Assembly (NCBI GenBank): GCA_026129905.1
Contig: JAHCHE010000001.1
Location: 434,001 to 498,000, forward strand
Direction: 5' to 3'
Length of the DNA stretch: 64,000 nucleotides
DNA from: Bryobacteraceae bacterium
Lineage (GTDB): Bacteria > Acidobacteriota > Terriglobia > Bryobacterales > Bryobacteraceae
Positions within the stretch are counted from its first letter, which is position 1, and each line of letters opens with the position of its first letter. Of the stretch, positions 36,426 through 44,920 are shown piece after piece. The translations under genes were made by a program, and so were the position numbers. The notes below the pieces were generated by a model. It worked only from the letters and a program-made list of their open reading frames with translations, ran no database searches and was not told the origin of the DNA.

Positions 36426-36995
36426 ATGTCTTGGTCTTTGATTTCGTGCCACTGGGAGCTTTGGTCGCTTGCGTCGATGTCGCTGCTGATTCCGTTTGCG
36501 GCGGGTTTGGCGCAGGAAGCGAAACCTGGCAATATCCGGGTCCTGATCCTCTGCACGGGGAACTCCGCCCGGAGCCAGATGAGCGCGGGCTTCCTGCAGT
36601 CGTGGGACGCCAGGCTGGAAGTCCACTCCGCCGGCACGGATCCCTCGCCCCGCGTAAATCCGTTCGCGATCGAGGCGATGAAGGAGGCAGGCGTAGATAT
36701 TTCCGGCGGTCACCCGAAATCGGTTACCCAATTCCTTGGGCAACCGTTCGACTACGTGATCACCGTTTGCGACGACGCCGACCAGAACTGCCCGAATTCC
36801 CGAGGCAAGGTCGGCAAGCGGCTTCACATCGGCTTCCCGGACCCGGCCCGGGCGACGGGCACGGACGCCGAAAAACTGGAGACGTTCCGCCGCGTCCGCG
36901 AGAACATCCGCAAGCGCTTCCGCGAGTTTTACGAAATGGAAGTCCGGGAGAAGTTGTCGGCCATCGGCCCGAGGACAACGCTGTCGGAGGATTGA
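36426..36995 (+). CDS. arsC: thioredoxin-coupled arsenate reductase ArsC
   Basis: 189 residues. The catalytic P-loop CTGNSARS gives nucleophile Cys43 and the redox relay pair is Cys115 and Cys122 in VCDDADQNC, the same seven-residue spacing as in Staphylococcus pI258 ArsC. It reduces arsenate to arsenite, with electrons from thioredoxin; arsenite is then exported by the ACR3 protein encoded nearby. Unusually, about 35 residues precede the domain, including a hydrophobic stretch (SLASMSLLIPFAAGLAQE) like a signal peptide. The ATG at 36426 follows the arsR stop by two bases with GGAG in range; a later start at the internal Met would still leave the hydrophobic part. Confidence 0.92.
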   Translation: MSWSLISCHWELWSLASMSLLIPFAAGLAQEAKPGNIRVLILCTGNSARSQMSAGFLQSWDARLEVHSAGTDPSPRVNPFAIEAMKEAGVDISGGHPKSVTQFLGQPFDYVITVCDDADQNCPNSRGKVGKRLHIGFPDPARATGTDAEKLETFRRVRENIRKRFREFYEMEVREKLSAIGPRTTLSED

Positions 36996-37076
36996 GGCAA
37001 GGGACAAAGGCGGCGCCAGTTCCTTCCGGCGCGGCAAGCGCATGGAGGGTTGACGGCGCGTCCCGGGCCGATCCAG

Positions 37077-37298
37077 TCAACTCGCGGCTCGCAATTGATT
37101 GAGGGCGTCCCAGCAAACCCGGCAGGTGATCTGACGGGCTGGTTTCGGCAGCGCCACAACTTTCGTGATCGGAACGATTCTGGTCACAAGGCGGTCCGTC
37201 ACCACCGCATGTTTCGCACATACTCCGGCATAGCACGACTGGCGCAGCGCGACTGCCACGGCCTCGACTCCCTCATTGGCGCAGTCCAGACAGATCAT
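37077..37298 (-). CDS. DUF2180-like small zinc-knuckle protein
   Basis: 73 residues beginning MICLDCANEG, with six cysteines arranged as CxxC, C...C and CxxC (QITCRVCWDA) plus a His in VCAKHAVV. This matches the small DUF2180 family, whose function is unknown but which likely binds zinc. ATG 37298 follows GGGAGGTGGC. A decayed frame upstream ends exactly at this ATG with an ATGA overlap. It lies on the strand of the DGC and YeeE genes, tail-to-tail with arsC. Confidence 0.7.
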   Translation of the reverse strand: MICLDCANEGVEAVAVALRQSCYAGVCAKHAVVTDRLVTRIVPITKVVALPKPARQITCRVCWDALNQLRAAS

Positions 37299-37493
37299 TG
37301 CCACCTCCCGACCGAACTCAAGCGAAAAGCTCCGGGGTGTTCGATGCCGAGGAGATCCCAAACGCGATCGAGGTTCTTGTAAGCCGTCTCCTCGTTCCTC
37401 TCAACACCGGCTTGCGTGCACGGTGAGATGGAGCAGGAGGGATGCGGCGAGAATGCCCCCCGAGCAGGAATAGAGCTTGGTTTGCCGTCACGG
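37299..37493 (-). pseudogene. possible decayed small gene between the DGC and DUF2180 genes
   Basis: After the DGC stop, a frame beginning at a GTG reads TANQALFLLGG; deleting one base of a six-G run lets it continue GILAASLLLHLTVHAS, a transmembrane-like segment like those of DUF2892 proteins, before a stop. A second frame reads ETAYKNLDRVWDLLGIEHPG and ends with a stop that overlaps the DUF2180 start. The pieces suggest a broken short membrane-protein gene; evidence is thin. Confidence 0.3.
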
Positions 37494-37880
37494 CTACGCC
37501 TCGCATTCACGAAGCAACGCCAACGCCGCAAGCGCGATTCGCTCGACCGCCTCTTCGGTGGCCGGACTCTGACCTTTCGCAAGGCCAAGGTCGACGACGC
37601 GCAAGTGGTCGAATCCGTCGAAGCCGGCTTTGCGCAACAATCTGGCGGCGCAATCCGTTTCGCAGCCATCGATGACCAGGATCCGGGTGGCGGCCCGCGT
37701 GTTGTTGACAATCATGTCGACATCTCCGCCAATACCCGCCAGGCAATACATTCGGGCTTCGCCGCCCCGGAGGATGCCGCGGGCCGCCCGGTCGGCGATT
37801 TCGGCGGTGTCGGCCGCGCCCGAGCAGGAAAACACGAGCTTCAAACCGCCATTGCAAGCGCATTGTTTGTTCTCAGCCAT
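37494..37880 (-). CDS. DGC-domain putative zinc-binding protein
   Basis: 128 residues. Features of the DGC family are present: LVFSCSGAADTAEIADRA (near residue 15), a CLAGIGGDVD loop and the name-giving IDGCETDCA near 70, with several conserved cysteines. The family is uncharacterised; members often neighbour arsenic, selenium or sulfur genes, which fits here. It lies 22 bases downstream of the YeeE/YedE gene on the same strand. Confidence 0.8.
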   Translation of the reverse strand: MAENKQCACNGGLKLVFSCSGAADTAEIADRAARGILRGGEARMYCLAGIGGDVDMIVNNTRAATRILVIDGCETDCAARLLRKAGFDGFDHLRVVDLGLAKGQSPATEEAVERIALAALALLRECEA

Positions 37881-37902
37881 CCATTCCGTCCTTTTCCGTG
37901 AG

Positions 37903-39000
37903 TTATCGTTTCACGCGAAGCGCGCCGCCCATCAAGTAGAGATAGGTGGTCGCCCAGTTTGCCAGTACGACGACGATGGTGAAGAAGACCATGCCGGCGC
38001 TGGCGAGCGCAACACCCGACATGATGTTGCCGACGACGCAACCGTTGGCGAATGCCGCGCCCGCGCCAACCAAAATCGAGCCGATCAGCGCGGCGAAGAT
38101 CTGCTCCGGCGGTTTCCCGATAAGGCGCGCCTGTCCGGATAGCCGCGCCGAAAACCAACCCCCAGCCACCACGCTGCACACGACGCCGATCTTTTTGGGC
38201 GCCGGCGGCGCGGAGTATGCCGGTCCGTTGCCGGCCACAGGTTTGGGCAGCTGGTACACGTAGGCGAGGTTGCCGTCGGTGACCACCAACTGGGCGTGCA
38301 ACACGCCGTGAGTAACCCCGAGCGGATAGTGCCGGCCGCTCGCCGCCGACGAGAGGTAGGCTGGACCGGCAAGCAAGCCGATCAGCAACCCGGCGTGGAA
38401 AGGCTTCCACGAGCGGGCGGCCAGGGCGCGCGTAAGCGCGAAGCCGGACCTCGCCGGCTTCGCGGCCGGTCGAGACGCGGGGCGCTTCAGCCACGCGATC
38501 CCTAACGTGGCCATCGCCAGCACGGCCGCCACCGCCCAGAAAGGCAAGCCGGTCAGGGACGAAATGGTGACCGGACTGCCGTCGGCGGCTTTCCAGATCC
38601 GGCTCTTCAACGCCGCATTGAGCGGCGCGAGCGGCCCGTACTCAACCACGCCGATCCCGATGGAGATGCCCAACAGCGCCACGATCGAGTTGATATGTCC
38701 GATACCAGCTTTGTACAGGGTCCCGCTGACGCAGCCCCCGGTCAGGACCATTCCTACGCCAAACAGGACGCCGCCCAGCCGGTAATGGGCCCACAGAAAT
38801 GGCTTTGGAGACAGGGTCACCCAGCCGAGCAGGTCCAGGAGCGCGAAACCGGCCATGCCGGTGACGATCGCCAGCCACAAGCCCCATATCTTCCTCGCGT
38901 CCTTCAGGACCAGCACTTCGCTAAAGGCCGATGCGCCGCAGAGGTCGCCTTTCTGGAGAAAGAAGCCAAAGAGGAAGCCGACGGGAATTGCGGTGAGCAC
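37903..39000 (-). CDS. YeeE/YedE family membrane transporter
   Basis: 365 residues, about nine or ten TM segments. The sulfur-binding cysteines of the family are visible: FLQKGDLCGASAFSE near 18, VLTGGCVSGTLYKAGIGH near 85 and FANGCVVGNIMSG near 320. Related TsuA proteins import thiosulfate; a sulfur or selenium role is therefore likely. The given start is a GTG. The same frame stays open upstream and encodes another helix (HGVFIAIVFLLLAAICAAAW), and an ATG at about 39102 would begin MTPNTKP but is followed by an in-frame TAA at codon 8. So the gene may be interrupted near its 5' end, or translation may begin internally. Confidence 0.78.
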   Translation of the reverse strand: MLTAIPVGFLFGFFLQKGDLCGASAFSEVLVLKDARKIWGLWLAIVTGMAGFALLDLLGWVTLSPKPFLWAHYRLGGVLFGVGMVLTGGCVSGTLYKAGIGHINSIVALLGISIGIGVVEYGPLAPLNAALKSRIWKAADGSPVTISSLTGLPFWAVAAVLAMATLGIAWLKRPASRPAAKPARSGFALTRALAARSWKPFHAGLLIGLLAGPAYLSSAASGRHYPLGVTHGVLHAQLVVTDGNLAYVYQLPKPVAGNGPAYSAPPAPKKIGVVCSVVAGGWFSARLSGQARLIGKPPEQIFAALIGSILVGAGAAFANGCVVGNIMSGVALASAGMVFFTIVVVLANWATTYLYLMGGALRVKR

Positions 39001-39141
39001 CCAAAACCGGGTGACCCAGGCGGCGGCGCAGATGGCCGCCAGCAGAAGGAAGACGATGGCGATGAAAACGCCATGGCGTTACGGTTTCGTATTCGGAGTC
39101 ATAAGCCGTAATAATGTATATACAGGTTCTTTTCTACTAAT

Positions 39142-39515
39142 CTACAGAAAGAACCATTGAAATTGAGCCATAAACATGTCGTTGGGCCGCTCTCCGGAAC
39201 GCTCCCAACGAAAAACGTAATTCGCCATCAACTTGAGGCGATGGTTGGAGCGGACGTAATAGTTCCAGCCAACGGTGAGCCATCTCAGATCTTTGTCGTT
39301 GTCGACGCGGCGGTTCGGATCGAACTCCTCCAGCTTCGCGACTGCTTGCCACCTGGTGAAAACGTAGGAAGCGGACCGTCCGGCTCGCGCAATGGCGGCG
39401 GCAGCCACTGGCCCGGCGCGGGCGCGGACATGCCGAGGAGACCCAGGCCGGCCGCGGCCACGATCGTGCGGGCTACCGTGGGGAAGGACCGGCCTGGGAC
39501 AGAGGCGTTCATCAC
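39142..39515 (-). pseudogene. remnant of a phosphate-selective (OprP-type) porin gene
   Basis: The 3' part reads AVAKLEEFDPNRRVDNDKDL, then WLTVGWNYYVRSNHRLKLMA and a beta-strand end (AQFQWFFL, terminal aromatic), the last strands of an OprO/OprP-like porin. Upstream, from ATG 39515, another frame encodes a signal peptide (TIVAAAGLGLLGMSAPAPGQ). Start and end are therefore fused with loss of almost all of the roughly 400-residue barrel and a frame change near 39390. It directly follows the ACR3 gene and overlaps its last bases. Confidence 0.65.
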
Positions 39516-40624
39516 GTCGCGGTGGTGCGGCAGGTCTTGATCGATTGAAACCGCCCGCCGTAGTACTTCTTGTTAATCCACAACGCCACGTTCACCAGCG
39601 AGATGAGAACGGGGACCTCGACCAGCGGGCCGATCACCGCCGCGAACGCCGCGCCGTGGTGGATGCCGAAGGTCGCAATCGCCACTGCGATGGCGAGTTC
39701 GAAGTTGTTCGACGCCGCCGTGAACGAGAGCGTCGTCGCTTCCGGATACGTGGCGCCGGCCTTCTTGCTCATCCAGAACGAGACGAAGAACATCAACACG
39801 AAATAGACCGTTAATGGGATCGCCACGCGGACCACGTCGAACGGCAACTGGACGATCATCTCCCCTTTGAGAGAGAACATGACGACGATGGTGAACAGCA
39901 GCGCGATCAGCGTAATCGGGCTGATCTTCGGCATGAACCGGGTCCGGTACCACTCGTCGCCTTTGGCGCGGCGGAGGATCAGTCGCGTGAAGAAGCCAGC
40001 GAGGAACGGGATTCCGAGATAGATGAAGACGCTTTTGGCGATCTCGGCCATCGAGATGTCGACCCGCACCGACTCCAGTCCCAGCCAGCCCGGGAACACC
40101 GTCAGGAAGAAATACGAGTAGACCGAGAAGAACAGAACTTGAAAGATCGAGTTGAAAGCCACGAGGCCGGCCGCATACTCGCGGTCGCCTTTCGCCAGGT
40201 CGTTCCAGACGATCACCATGGCGATGCAGCGCGCCAGCCCGATCAGAACCAGGCCCGTCATGTATTCCGGCTTGTCCCGCAGAAACACCACCGCCAAGCC
40301 GAACATCAGTAACGGCCCGACCACCCAGTTCTGCATCAGGGACAGCCCCAGCACCTTGCGGTGGGCGAAAACGCGGCCCATTTCCTCGTAACGGACCTTG
40401 GCGAGGGGAGGGTACATCATCAGGATCAGGCCTATGGCGATGGGAATGGAGGTCGTACCCACGCTGAACCGGTCGAGGAACGGCACGATGCCGGGCAACA
40501 GGTATCCGGCGCCCACGCCGGCAGCCATGGCCGCGAAAATCCAAAGCGTGAGAAAGCGGTCGAGGAACGAAAGCCGCGACGCGGCCGGCGACGCGGCGGA
40601 CCGGCCGATTGCCGTTTCGCTCAT
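39512..40624 (-). CDS. arsB: ACR3-family arsenite efflux transporter
   Basis: 370 residues, ten TM helices. ACR3 hallmarks: [17 protein letters not shown] in the first third, the essential Cys in [19 protein letters not shown] (TM4) and [19 protein letters not shown] near 300. It extrudes As(III) using the proton gradient. Its ATG overlaps the stop of the upstream thioredoxin-like gene (ATGA), and that gene in turn overlaps the permease gene, so permease - thioredoxin - acr3 is a tight operon. Gene symbol arsB follows common annotation usage; acr3 is equivalent. Confidence 0.95.
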   Translation of the reverse strand: MSETAIGRSAASPAASRLSFLDRFLTLWIFAAMAAGVGAGYLLPGIVPFLDRFSVGTTSIPIAIGLILMMYPPLAKVRYEEMGRVFAHRKVLGLSLMQNWVVGPLLMFGLAVVFLRDKPEYMTGLVLIGLARCIAMVIVWNDLAKGDREYAAGLVAFNSIFQVLFFSVYSYFFLTVFPGWLGLESVRVDISMAEIAKSVFIYLGIPFLAGFFTRLILRRAKGDEWYRTRFMPKISPITLIALLFTIVVMFSLKGEMIVQLPFDVVRVAIPLTVYFVLMFFVSFWMSKKAGATYPEATTLSFTAASNNFELAIAVAIATFGIHHGAAFAAVIGPLVEVPVLISLVNVALWINKKYYGGRFQSIKTCRTTAT

Positions 40625-40881
40625 TTCGCCCGTCCCGCCGCGCCGGCTTCTTTCAGATACCGCTCGACTTCGTCCGGACTTGCCGCCTTTCCGATCACCT
40701 TAACCTTGCCGTCGATCAGCAGGGCAGGGGTCAGCAGCACGCCGCGTTTGGCGATTTCGTTGAAGTCGTTCACCTTGACGAAGTCGCAATCCGCCAGTCC
40801 GAGTCTTTCCACCGCTACCCGCGCGTTTTCCGTGAGCTGGTTGCACCTGGCGCAGCCCGTTCCAAAGATCTCGATTTTCAT
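40621..40881 (-). CDS. small thioredoxin-like protein of arsenic operons
   Basis: 86 residues with a thioredoxin-fold redox motif GCARC at residues 9-13 and the cis-Pro in LTPALLIDG. Proteins of this type (thioredoxin_3, TM0996/MTH895 class) commonly accompany permeases and arsenic genes. It could reduce ArsC, whose mechanism needs a thioredoxin, or pass metal to the neighbouring permease; both are inference. Its start overlaps the permease stop and its stop overlaps the acr3 start, each by four bases. Confidence 0.9.
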   Translation of the reverse strand: MKIEIFGTGCARCNQLTENARVAVERLGLADCDFVKVNDFNEIAKRGVLLTPALLIDGKVKVIGKAASPDEVERYLKEAGAAGRAK

Positions 40882-42194
40882 GCCATACCTCCTTGAACAA
40901 ACCTTCCGTAAACGAGTCCGGCCGCGGTAGCCATTGCGATGACCAGGCCGGTGAATACCGCCGTCTTTTTCGGTCCGAGCACGGAATGAATCACCAGGAT
41001 GCTGGGCAGCGAAAGCGCGGGGCCCGCCAGAAGCAGCGCCAAGGCCGGGCCTTGCGCCATCCCTCGTTCGATCAGCGCCTGGAGAATCGGGATCTCGGTC
41101 AGCGTGGCGAAATAGAACAGGCAGCCGGCGATGGACGCCGCCAGGTTCGACGCCAGTCCGTTGTCCCCGACCCAGGCGGCAATCCGCTCGTCCGGCAGCA
41201 ACTCGCCCAGAAATCCCACCATGAATACGCCGCCGAATAACAATGGGACGAGCAGCTTGGTGAAATCCCACGTGTTTGCCATCCATTCCTTGATTTCCGC
41301 CCGGTCGAACCACCGCCATGCCATCCATAACACGGCCAGACCCATCAGTCCGGCCAGCGGCCACTTCATGTGGTAGACCGACATGACCCAGCCGCCGGCA
41401 TCCTGGATCGACGCAATGTCCGATTTGGCCACCGTCATTCGATCGCCGACCTTCAGGTTGCCCGCCGGCCGTTCCACCTGCACGACGATCTCGTCAACGG
41501 TCTCCTGCAACATCACCGCCTGGACCGTGGCGCCGTCGGTTCTCTGAAGCGTCACGTTGCCGGGGTTGTACCAGTCGCTGAAAACCAGGAAGAGCATCAT
41601 CGCGGCGAAATAGGCCGCGGTTTGCCACAACTTGCGGCGCGCCGGGGGCGGATCCGGAAGCAGCATTGCGGCCGCTTCGCGCCGCCGCTCGTCGCGGCGG
41701 AAGATCGCGGCCATCAGGATTCCCACGATAACGCCGAAAACGATCGCTCCCACCGACCTCCATAAGCCGAGTTGAAAGCCGAGTACGCGCGCGGTGAGAA
41801 AGATCGCCAGGATATTCAGCGCCGGCCCCGAGTACAGAAATGCCGAGGCAGGACCGAGCCCGGCCCCGACCCGGTAGATGCCGGTGAACATCGGAAGGAC
41901 GCTGCAAGAGCACACGGCCAGTACCGTGCCGGAAACCGACGCTACCGAGTAGGCCTCCACCCTGTTGGCTTTCGGGCCCAGGCGGCGCAAAACGGTTTCC
42001 TTCGACAGGAAAGTGGCGATAGCGCCGGCGATGAACAGCGCCGGAACGACGCACGCCAGCGTATGATTGCGCGCGTACCATTGCAGCATCCGAAAAGCTT
42101 CGAGGATGGCTTTCTGGACCTTTGGGTTGGCAAGCGGCAGGAAATAGGAAATCAGGAATATCGAAGCCAAAACACCGAAATTCCACTGTTTCAT
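40878..42194 (-). CDS. permease of the ArsP/SO_0444-like (DUF318) family
   Basis: 438 residues, about ten helices. Conserved features: PALFIAGAIATFLSKETVLR near 50, the Cys pair in VLAVCSCSVLPMFTGIY (near 95), and a second half repeat with FYFATLTEIPILQALIERGM near 360. Between the halves lies a soluble insert (about 240-300) rich in beta strands. Members export metal(loid)s or organoarsenicals with conserved cysteines. Start at 42194 fits a hydrophobic first helix; upstream codons overlap the arsR2 gene. First gene of the permease - thioredoxin - acr3 operon, 14 bases after arsR2. Confidence 0.85.
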   Translation of the reverse strand: MKQWNFGVLASIFLISYFLPLANPKVQKAILEAFRMLQWYARNHTLACVVPALFIAGAIATFLSKETVLRRLGPKANRVEAYSVASVSGTVLAVCSCSVLPMFTGIYRVGAGLGPASAFLYSGPALNILAIFLTARVLGFQLGLWRSVGAIVFGVIVGILMAAIFRRDERRREAAAMLLPDPPPARRKLWQTAAYFAAMMLFLVFSDWYNPGNVTLQRTDGATVQAVMLQETVDEIVVQVERPAGNLKVGDRMTVAKSDIASIQDAGGWVMSVYHMKWPLAGLMGLAVLWMAWRWFDRAEIKEWMANTWDFTKLLVPLLFGGVFMVGFLGELLPDERIAAWVGDNGLASNLAASIAGCLFYFATLTEIPILQALIERGMAQGPALALLLAGPALSLPSILVIHSVLGPKKTAVFTGLVIAMATAAGLVYGRFVQGGMA

Positions 42195-42208
42195 GGGTCG
42201 CGCGGGAG

Positions 42209-42532
42209 TCACGATCCGACGATTTCCTGTTGCGCCTTCAGGTTCTGCTCGAGGACCGCCTCGATGCATCGGAAGAACCCATCCAGGCACTGGCATCGCA
42301 CGGAAAAGACGCTCATCGAACCCCTTTTCGCCACGGCGACAAGGCCGGCATCCTTGAGAATGGCCAAGTGCTTGGAGACGGTGGACTGATCGACGCCGGC
42401 TAACTCCGTCATTTCACAAACGCACAGGTCTTTTTGGCGGAGGGCATCCAGCAAGAGGAGGCGGGTGGGGTGGGACAGGGCCTTGGCAATTCTGGCTCTC
42501 GCCTCGTAGCGGGGTTGGGCGAACGCATCCAT
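42209..42532 (-). CDS. arsR: ArsR/SmtB-family repressor with CVC metal site
   Basis: 107 residues. Winged helix with ARIAKALSHPTRLLLLDAL, the As/Sb-binding DLCVCEM in the alpha-3 helix, STVSKHLAILKDAGLV as recognition helix and additional C-terminal cysteines (VRCQCLDGFFRC). This is the classical ArsR arrangement, unlike the first ArsR in the window. It is first in the transcript arsR2 - permease - thioredoxin - acr3, so these genes are probably repressed until As(III) or another metal binds. ATG 42532 with AAGG nearby; a longer frame upstream has no ribosome site. Confidence 0.93.
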   Translation of the reverse strand: MDAFAQPRYEARARIAKALSHPTRLLLLDALRQKDLCVCEMTELAGVDQSTVSKHLAILKDAGLVAVAKRGSMSVFSVRCQCLDGFFRCIEAVLEQNLKAQQEIVGS

Positions 42533-42538
42533 GCCTTC

Positions 42539-42554
42539 ATGGTTATATTGCCAT
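42539..42554. promoter_or_regulatory. possible operator of the second ArsR
   Basis: ATGGTTATATTGCCAT is an imperfect AT-centred palindrome (ATGG/CCAT arms) only a few bases upstream of the arsR2 start, where an ArsR site is expected. Its closeness to the start codon also suggests overlap with a -10-like TATA element. Support is positional. Confidence 0.35.
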
Positions 42555-42635
42555 AAAGCACCGGCTGCTTCAAGGGGTCGCGATCGATAAGCAACGGAGG
42601 CGATGTTGTTACCATGGTCCTGAGAGGGGAAACTC

Positions 42636-43034
42636 ATGATCAACCTGGAAACAGCGCGCAAAATCACTGCCGCCGCGGAGAAGAAAGCAAAGGATATCGG
42701 CCAGCCGATGAACATCGCCGTCGTGGATGAGGGCGGCAATCTGGTATCTCATGTCCGGATGGATGGGGCTTGGATCGGCAGCATCGACATCTCCATCAAC
42801 AAAGCGTTCACGTCGAGAGCGTTCGACATCTCCACGAAGGACCTGGCGGAGCACTCGCAGTCCGGAGGCCAGTTCTTCGGCATTCACGTATCCAACCACG
42901 GCCGCATTATGATTTTCGCCGGCGGCATTCCTCTGAAGAAGGAAGGCAAGGTGGTCGGCGCCATCGGCGTCAGCGGCGGATCGGGCGAGCAGGACCACGC
43001 CGTCGCCGAAGCCGGCGCCGCGGCGCTGAAGTAA
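42636..43034 (+). CDS. GlcG/HbpS family heme-binding-like protein
   Basis: 132 residues spanning the whole family fold: NIAVVDEGGNLVSHVRMDGA near 25-45, ISINKAFTSRAF, GGIPLKKEGKVVGAIGVSGG near 100 and a C-terminal DHAVAEAGAAAL helix. GlcG/HbpS proteins form octamers; some bind heme or cobalamin, some act in glycolate or diol loci. No partner here defines its role. GAGAGGGGAA precedes the ATG. It is divergent from arsR2 and followed by the CDF exporter on the same strand. Confidence 0.88.
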   Translation: MINLETARKITAAAEKKAKDIGQPMNIAVVDEGGNLVSHVRMDGAWIGSIDISINKAFTSRAFDISTKDLAEHSQSGGQFFGIHVSNHGRIMIFAGGIPLKKEGKVVGAIGVSGGSGEQDHAVAEAGAAALK

Positions 43035-43134
43035 GCTTCGCCGCGCTATCTGCATGCGCACGCGGGCATTCAGCGTGCGGTGAGAAGGCTTGCTGCTGTC
43101 CTCTTCGCCTGCGCTAGGCTGGGTAGGAGAGGGA

Positions 43135-44052
43135 ATGCATCACAAGCACCACGGCATGCGCTTGGGGGTGGTCCTGGCATGGTCGCTTGTCGCCACCGTT
43201 CTTTTCGTAGTGATCGAAGTTCTTGCCGGCCTGCAAGCGCATAGCCTGGCGCTGCTATCAGACGCGGGGCACAACTTCACCGACGCACTGGCCCTGGCGC
43301 TGGCTGCCCTGGGCTTCTATTTCGAGTCTCGCCCGGCGAACGAGATCAAGACCTACGGCTACCACCGCGCGGGCGTTCTGACCGCGTTCGTGAATGCGCT
43401 GGCGCTGCTGGCGCTGGCGGGCTTCATCTTTCGGGAAAGCTACTTCCGGTTCCGGCAGCCCGAGCCCGTTCATGAAACGACCATGTTCGTCATCGCGGGT
43501 CTTGGCCTCATTCTCAACGTCGTCATCATGTGGGGGCTGCATCGGGATCAGGGCCGCGATCTCAACGTCCGCGCCGCGTACCTGCACATGCTTGGCGACG
43601 CGCTCGGCTCGGTCGGCATCATCATCGGCGCCGGCGTCATCCGCTTCACCGGCTGGTACGTCGTCGACCCCATCCTGTCCGTCATCATCGGGGCGCTGAT
43701 CGTCTGGACCGCCTGGGACGTAGTCCGCGACACGTTGAACATTCTGTTGGAGGGGCTCCCGAAGGGCATGCGCCTGGAAACGGTCGTCGATTCAATCCGC
43801 GAAATCCCCGGCGTGGCCAACGTGCACGACCTTCACATCTGGAGCCTCGGAACGAACACGCACGCTCTGAGTTGTCACGTGTTGATCGCGGACCTGCCGC
43901 CATCGGAGAGCGAACCGGTGCTCCGCCGCATCAACAAGATGCTGGCCGACCGGTTCCACATTCACCACACCACCGTTCAGTTCGAGCATGCCGGCTGCGC
44001 CCTGTCGGAGAACGGTTGTTGCATCCAGCGGGGCGAGCACCGCCATTCGTAG
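43135..44052 (+). CDS. cation diffusion facilitator (CzcD-like) metal exporter
   Basis: 305 residues, six TM helices and a C-terminal cytoplasmic domain. Metal-site residues appear as SDAGHNFTDALAL (HxxxD, TM2) and HMLGDALGSVG (HxxxD, TM5). The cytoplasmic domain has VHDLHIWSLGTNTHALSCHV and ends with His/Cys (HHTTVQFEHAGCALSENGCC). It exchanges Zn2+, Co2+ or Cd2+ for protons. AGGAGAGGG precedes ATG 43135; the short N-terminus MHHKHHGM is itself histidine-rich. Part of the metal-resistance region. Confidence 0.93.
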   Translation: MHHKHHGMRLGVVLAWSLVATVLFVVIEVLAGLQAHSLALLSDAGHNFTDALALALAALGFYFESRPANEIKTYGYHRAGVLTAFVNALALLALAGFIFRESYFRFRQPEPVHETTMFVIAGLGLILNVVIMWGLHRDQGRDLNVRAAYLHMLGDALGSVGIIIGAGVIRFTGWYVVDPILSVIIGALIVWTAWDVVRDTLNILLEGLPKGMRLETVVDSIREIPGVANVHDLHIWSLGTNTHALSCHVLIADLPPSESEPVLRRINKMLADRFHIHHTTVQFEHAGCALSENGCCIQRGEHRHS

Positions 44053-44150
44053 CCGCCGGCGCAAGAGTCCACAAGTGCGGACTCGGCTCGCTGAGAGCGC
44101 GCGCCACGCGTTGGCGCAAACACTCGTGGCAACGCCTGGAGTTGGAGCGG

Positions 44151-44765
44151 TCAGTAGCTCCAGGCGGAGAACTTGATCTCGCTTCCGTTCTCGATCTTCT
44201 GTAGCCAGATCACGCCTTTACGCATCTCCAGGTACGGACCCTGCGGACCGCGGCGGACCGTGGCGTTCCAGATCTGCATGCCGGCGCCTCGCAAATAGAA
44301 GGTGTGACCCTTCATCAGCGTGTACTGATCGCCCCAGGCTTGCTCAGCCAACGGGCTGGTTGTACCGAACTCCTGGCCACGCAGCAGCGGGGCGATCGAT
44401 CGCCCCTCGGTCATCAGCGACTTGATGCCCATCTCGGTGGGCGCCAGAACCGTTCGGCCGGCAGGCTGATAAACGATGGTGTATTCGCCGGGCGGGAAAC
44501 TTTTGAACTGAAACCGCCCCTGTTCGTCGGTGGTTGCGGTGGGTATCGAGGGCGGCAGTCGAAGCCGGGCGTACTTCTCCGTCTGATCGCCCACCACCTG
44601 CCCCAGGTACAGCCGCGCCTTCACCATCGGCTTGCCGCTGCGGCCGGTAAACACGCCACTCGCCGCCGCTCCGGCTTGCGCTTTGGGTTTCGGCTGCTGG
44701 CCTTGGGCCGCCGCCTGGAGTCCGATTGCCAGAAGCGGCAGTAGACCGAGGTAACTCGCCTTCAT
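44151..44765 (-). CDS. exported protein with carboxypeptidase-regulatory-like domain
   Basis: 204 residues: signal peptide (SYLGLLPLLAIGLQAAAQ), then a Cna-B/CarboxypepD_reg-like beta-sandwich (SGVFTGRSGKPMVKARLYLG, TATTDEQGRFQFKSFPPGEYTI), then an uncharacterised C-terminal part ending KFSAWSY. Such domains are abundant in acidobacterial exported proteins and probably aid folding or adhesion. GGAGGCC precedes ATG 44765. No operon partner. Confidence 0.78.
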   Translation of the reverse strand: MKASYLGLLPLLAIGLQAAAQGQQPKPKAQAGAAASGVFTGRSGKPMVKARLYLGQVVGDQTEKYARLRLPPSIPTATTDEQGRFQFKSFPPGEYTIVYQPAGRTVLAPTEMGIKSLMTEGRSIAPLLRGQEFGTTSPLAEQAWGDQYTLMKGHTFYLRGAGMQIWNATVRRGPQGPYLEMRKGVIWLQKIENGSEIKFSAWSY

Positions 44766-44920
44766 AAAGGCCTCCGCTGCCTGGATGGTACACCTCGCGT
44801 TCGGCCGCCGCAAGCCGGCGCCGCCTGGAAGCAACGCGACGCCGGTGCATCTACCCTGCTCCCGCTCGCCAGCCGGCGAATACTATATAGGTAAGGGGCT
44901 CCCAGCCAACGAAGGTCGAT

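Noticed and set aside
40152-40930. Plus-strand frames over the acr3 and thioredoxin genes
   Set aside because: Antisense shadows of three tightly coupled, clearly recognised genes.
43258-43820. Minus-strand frames over the CDF exporter
   Set aside because: Shadow of a protein with intact metal-site motifs; no independent support.
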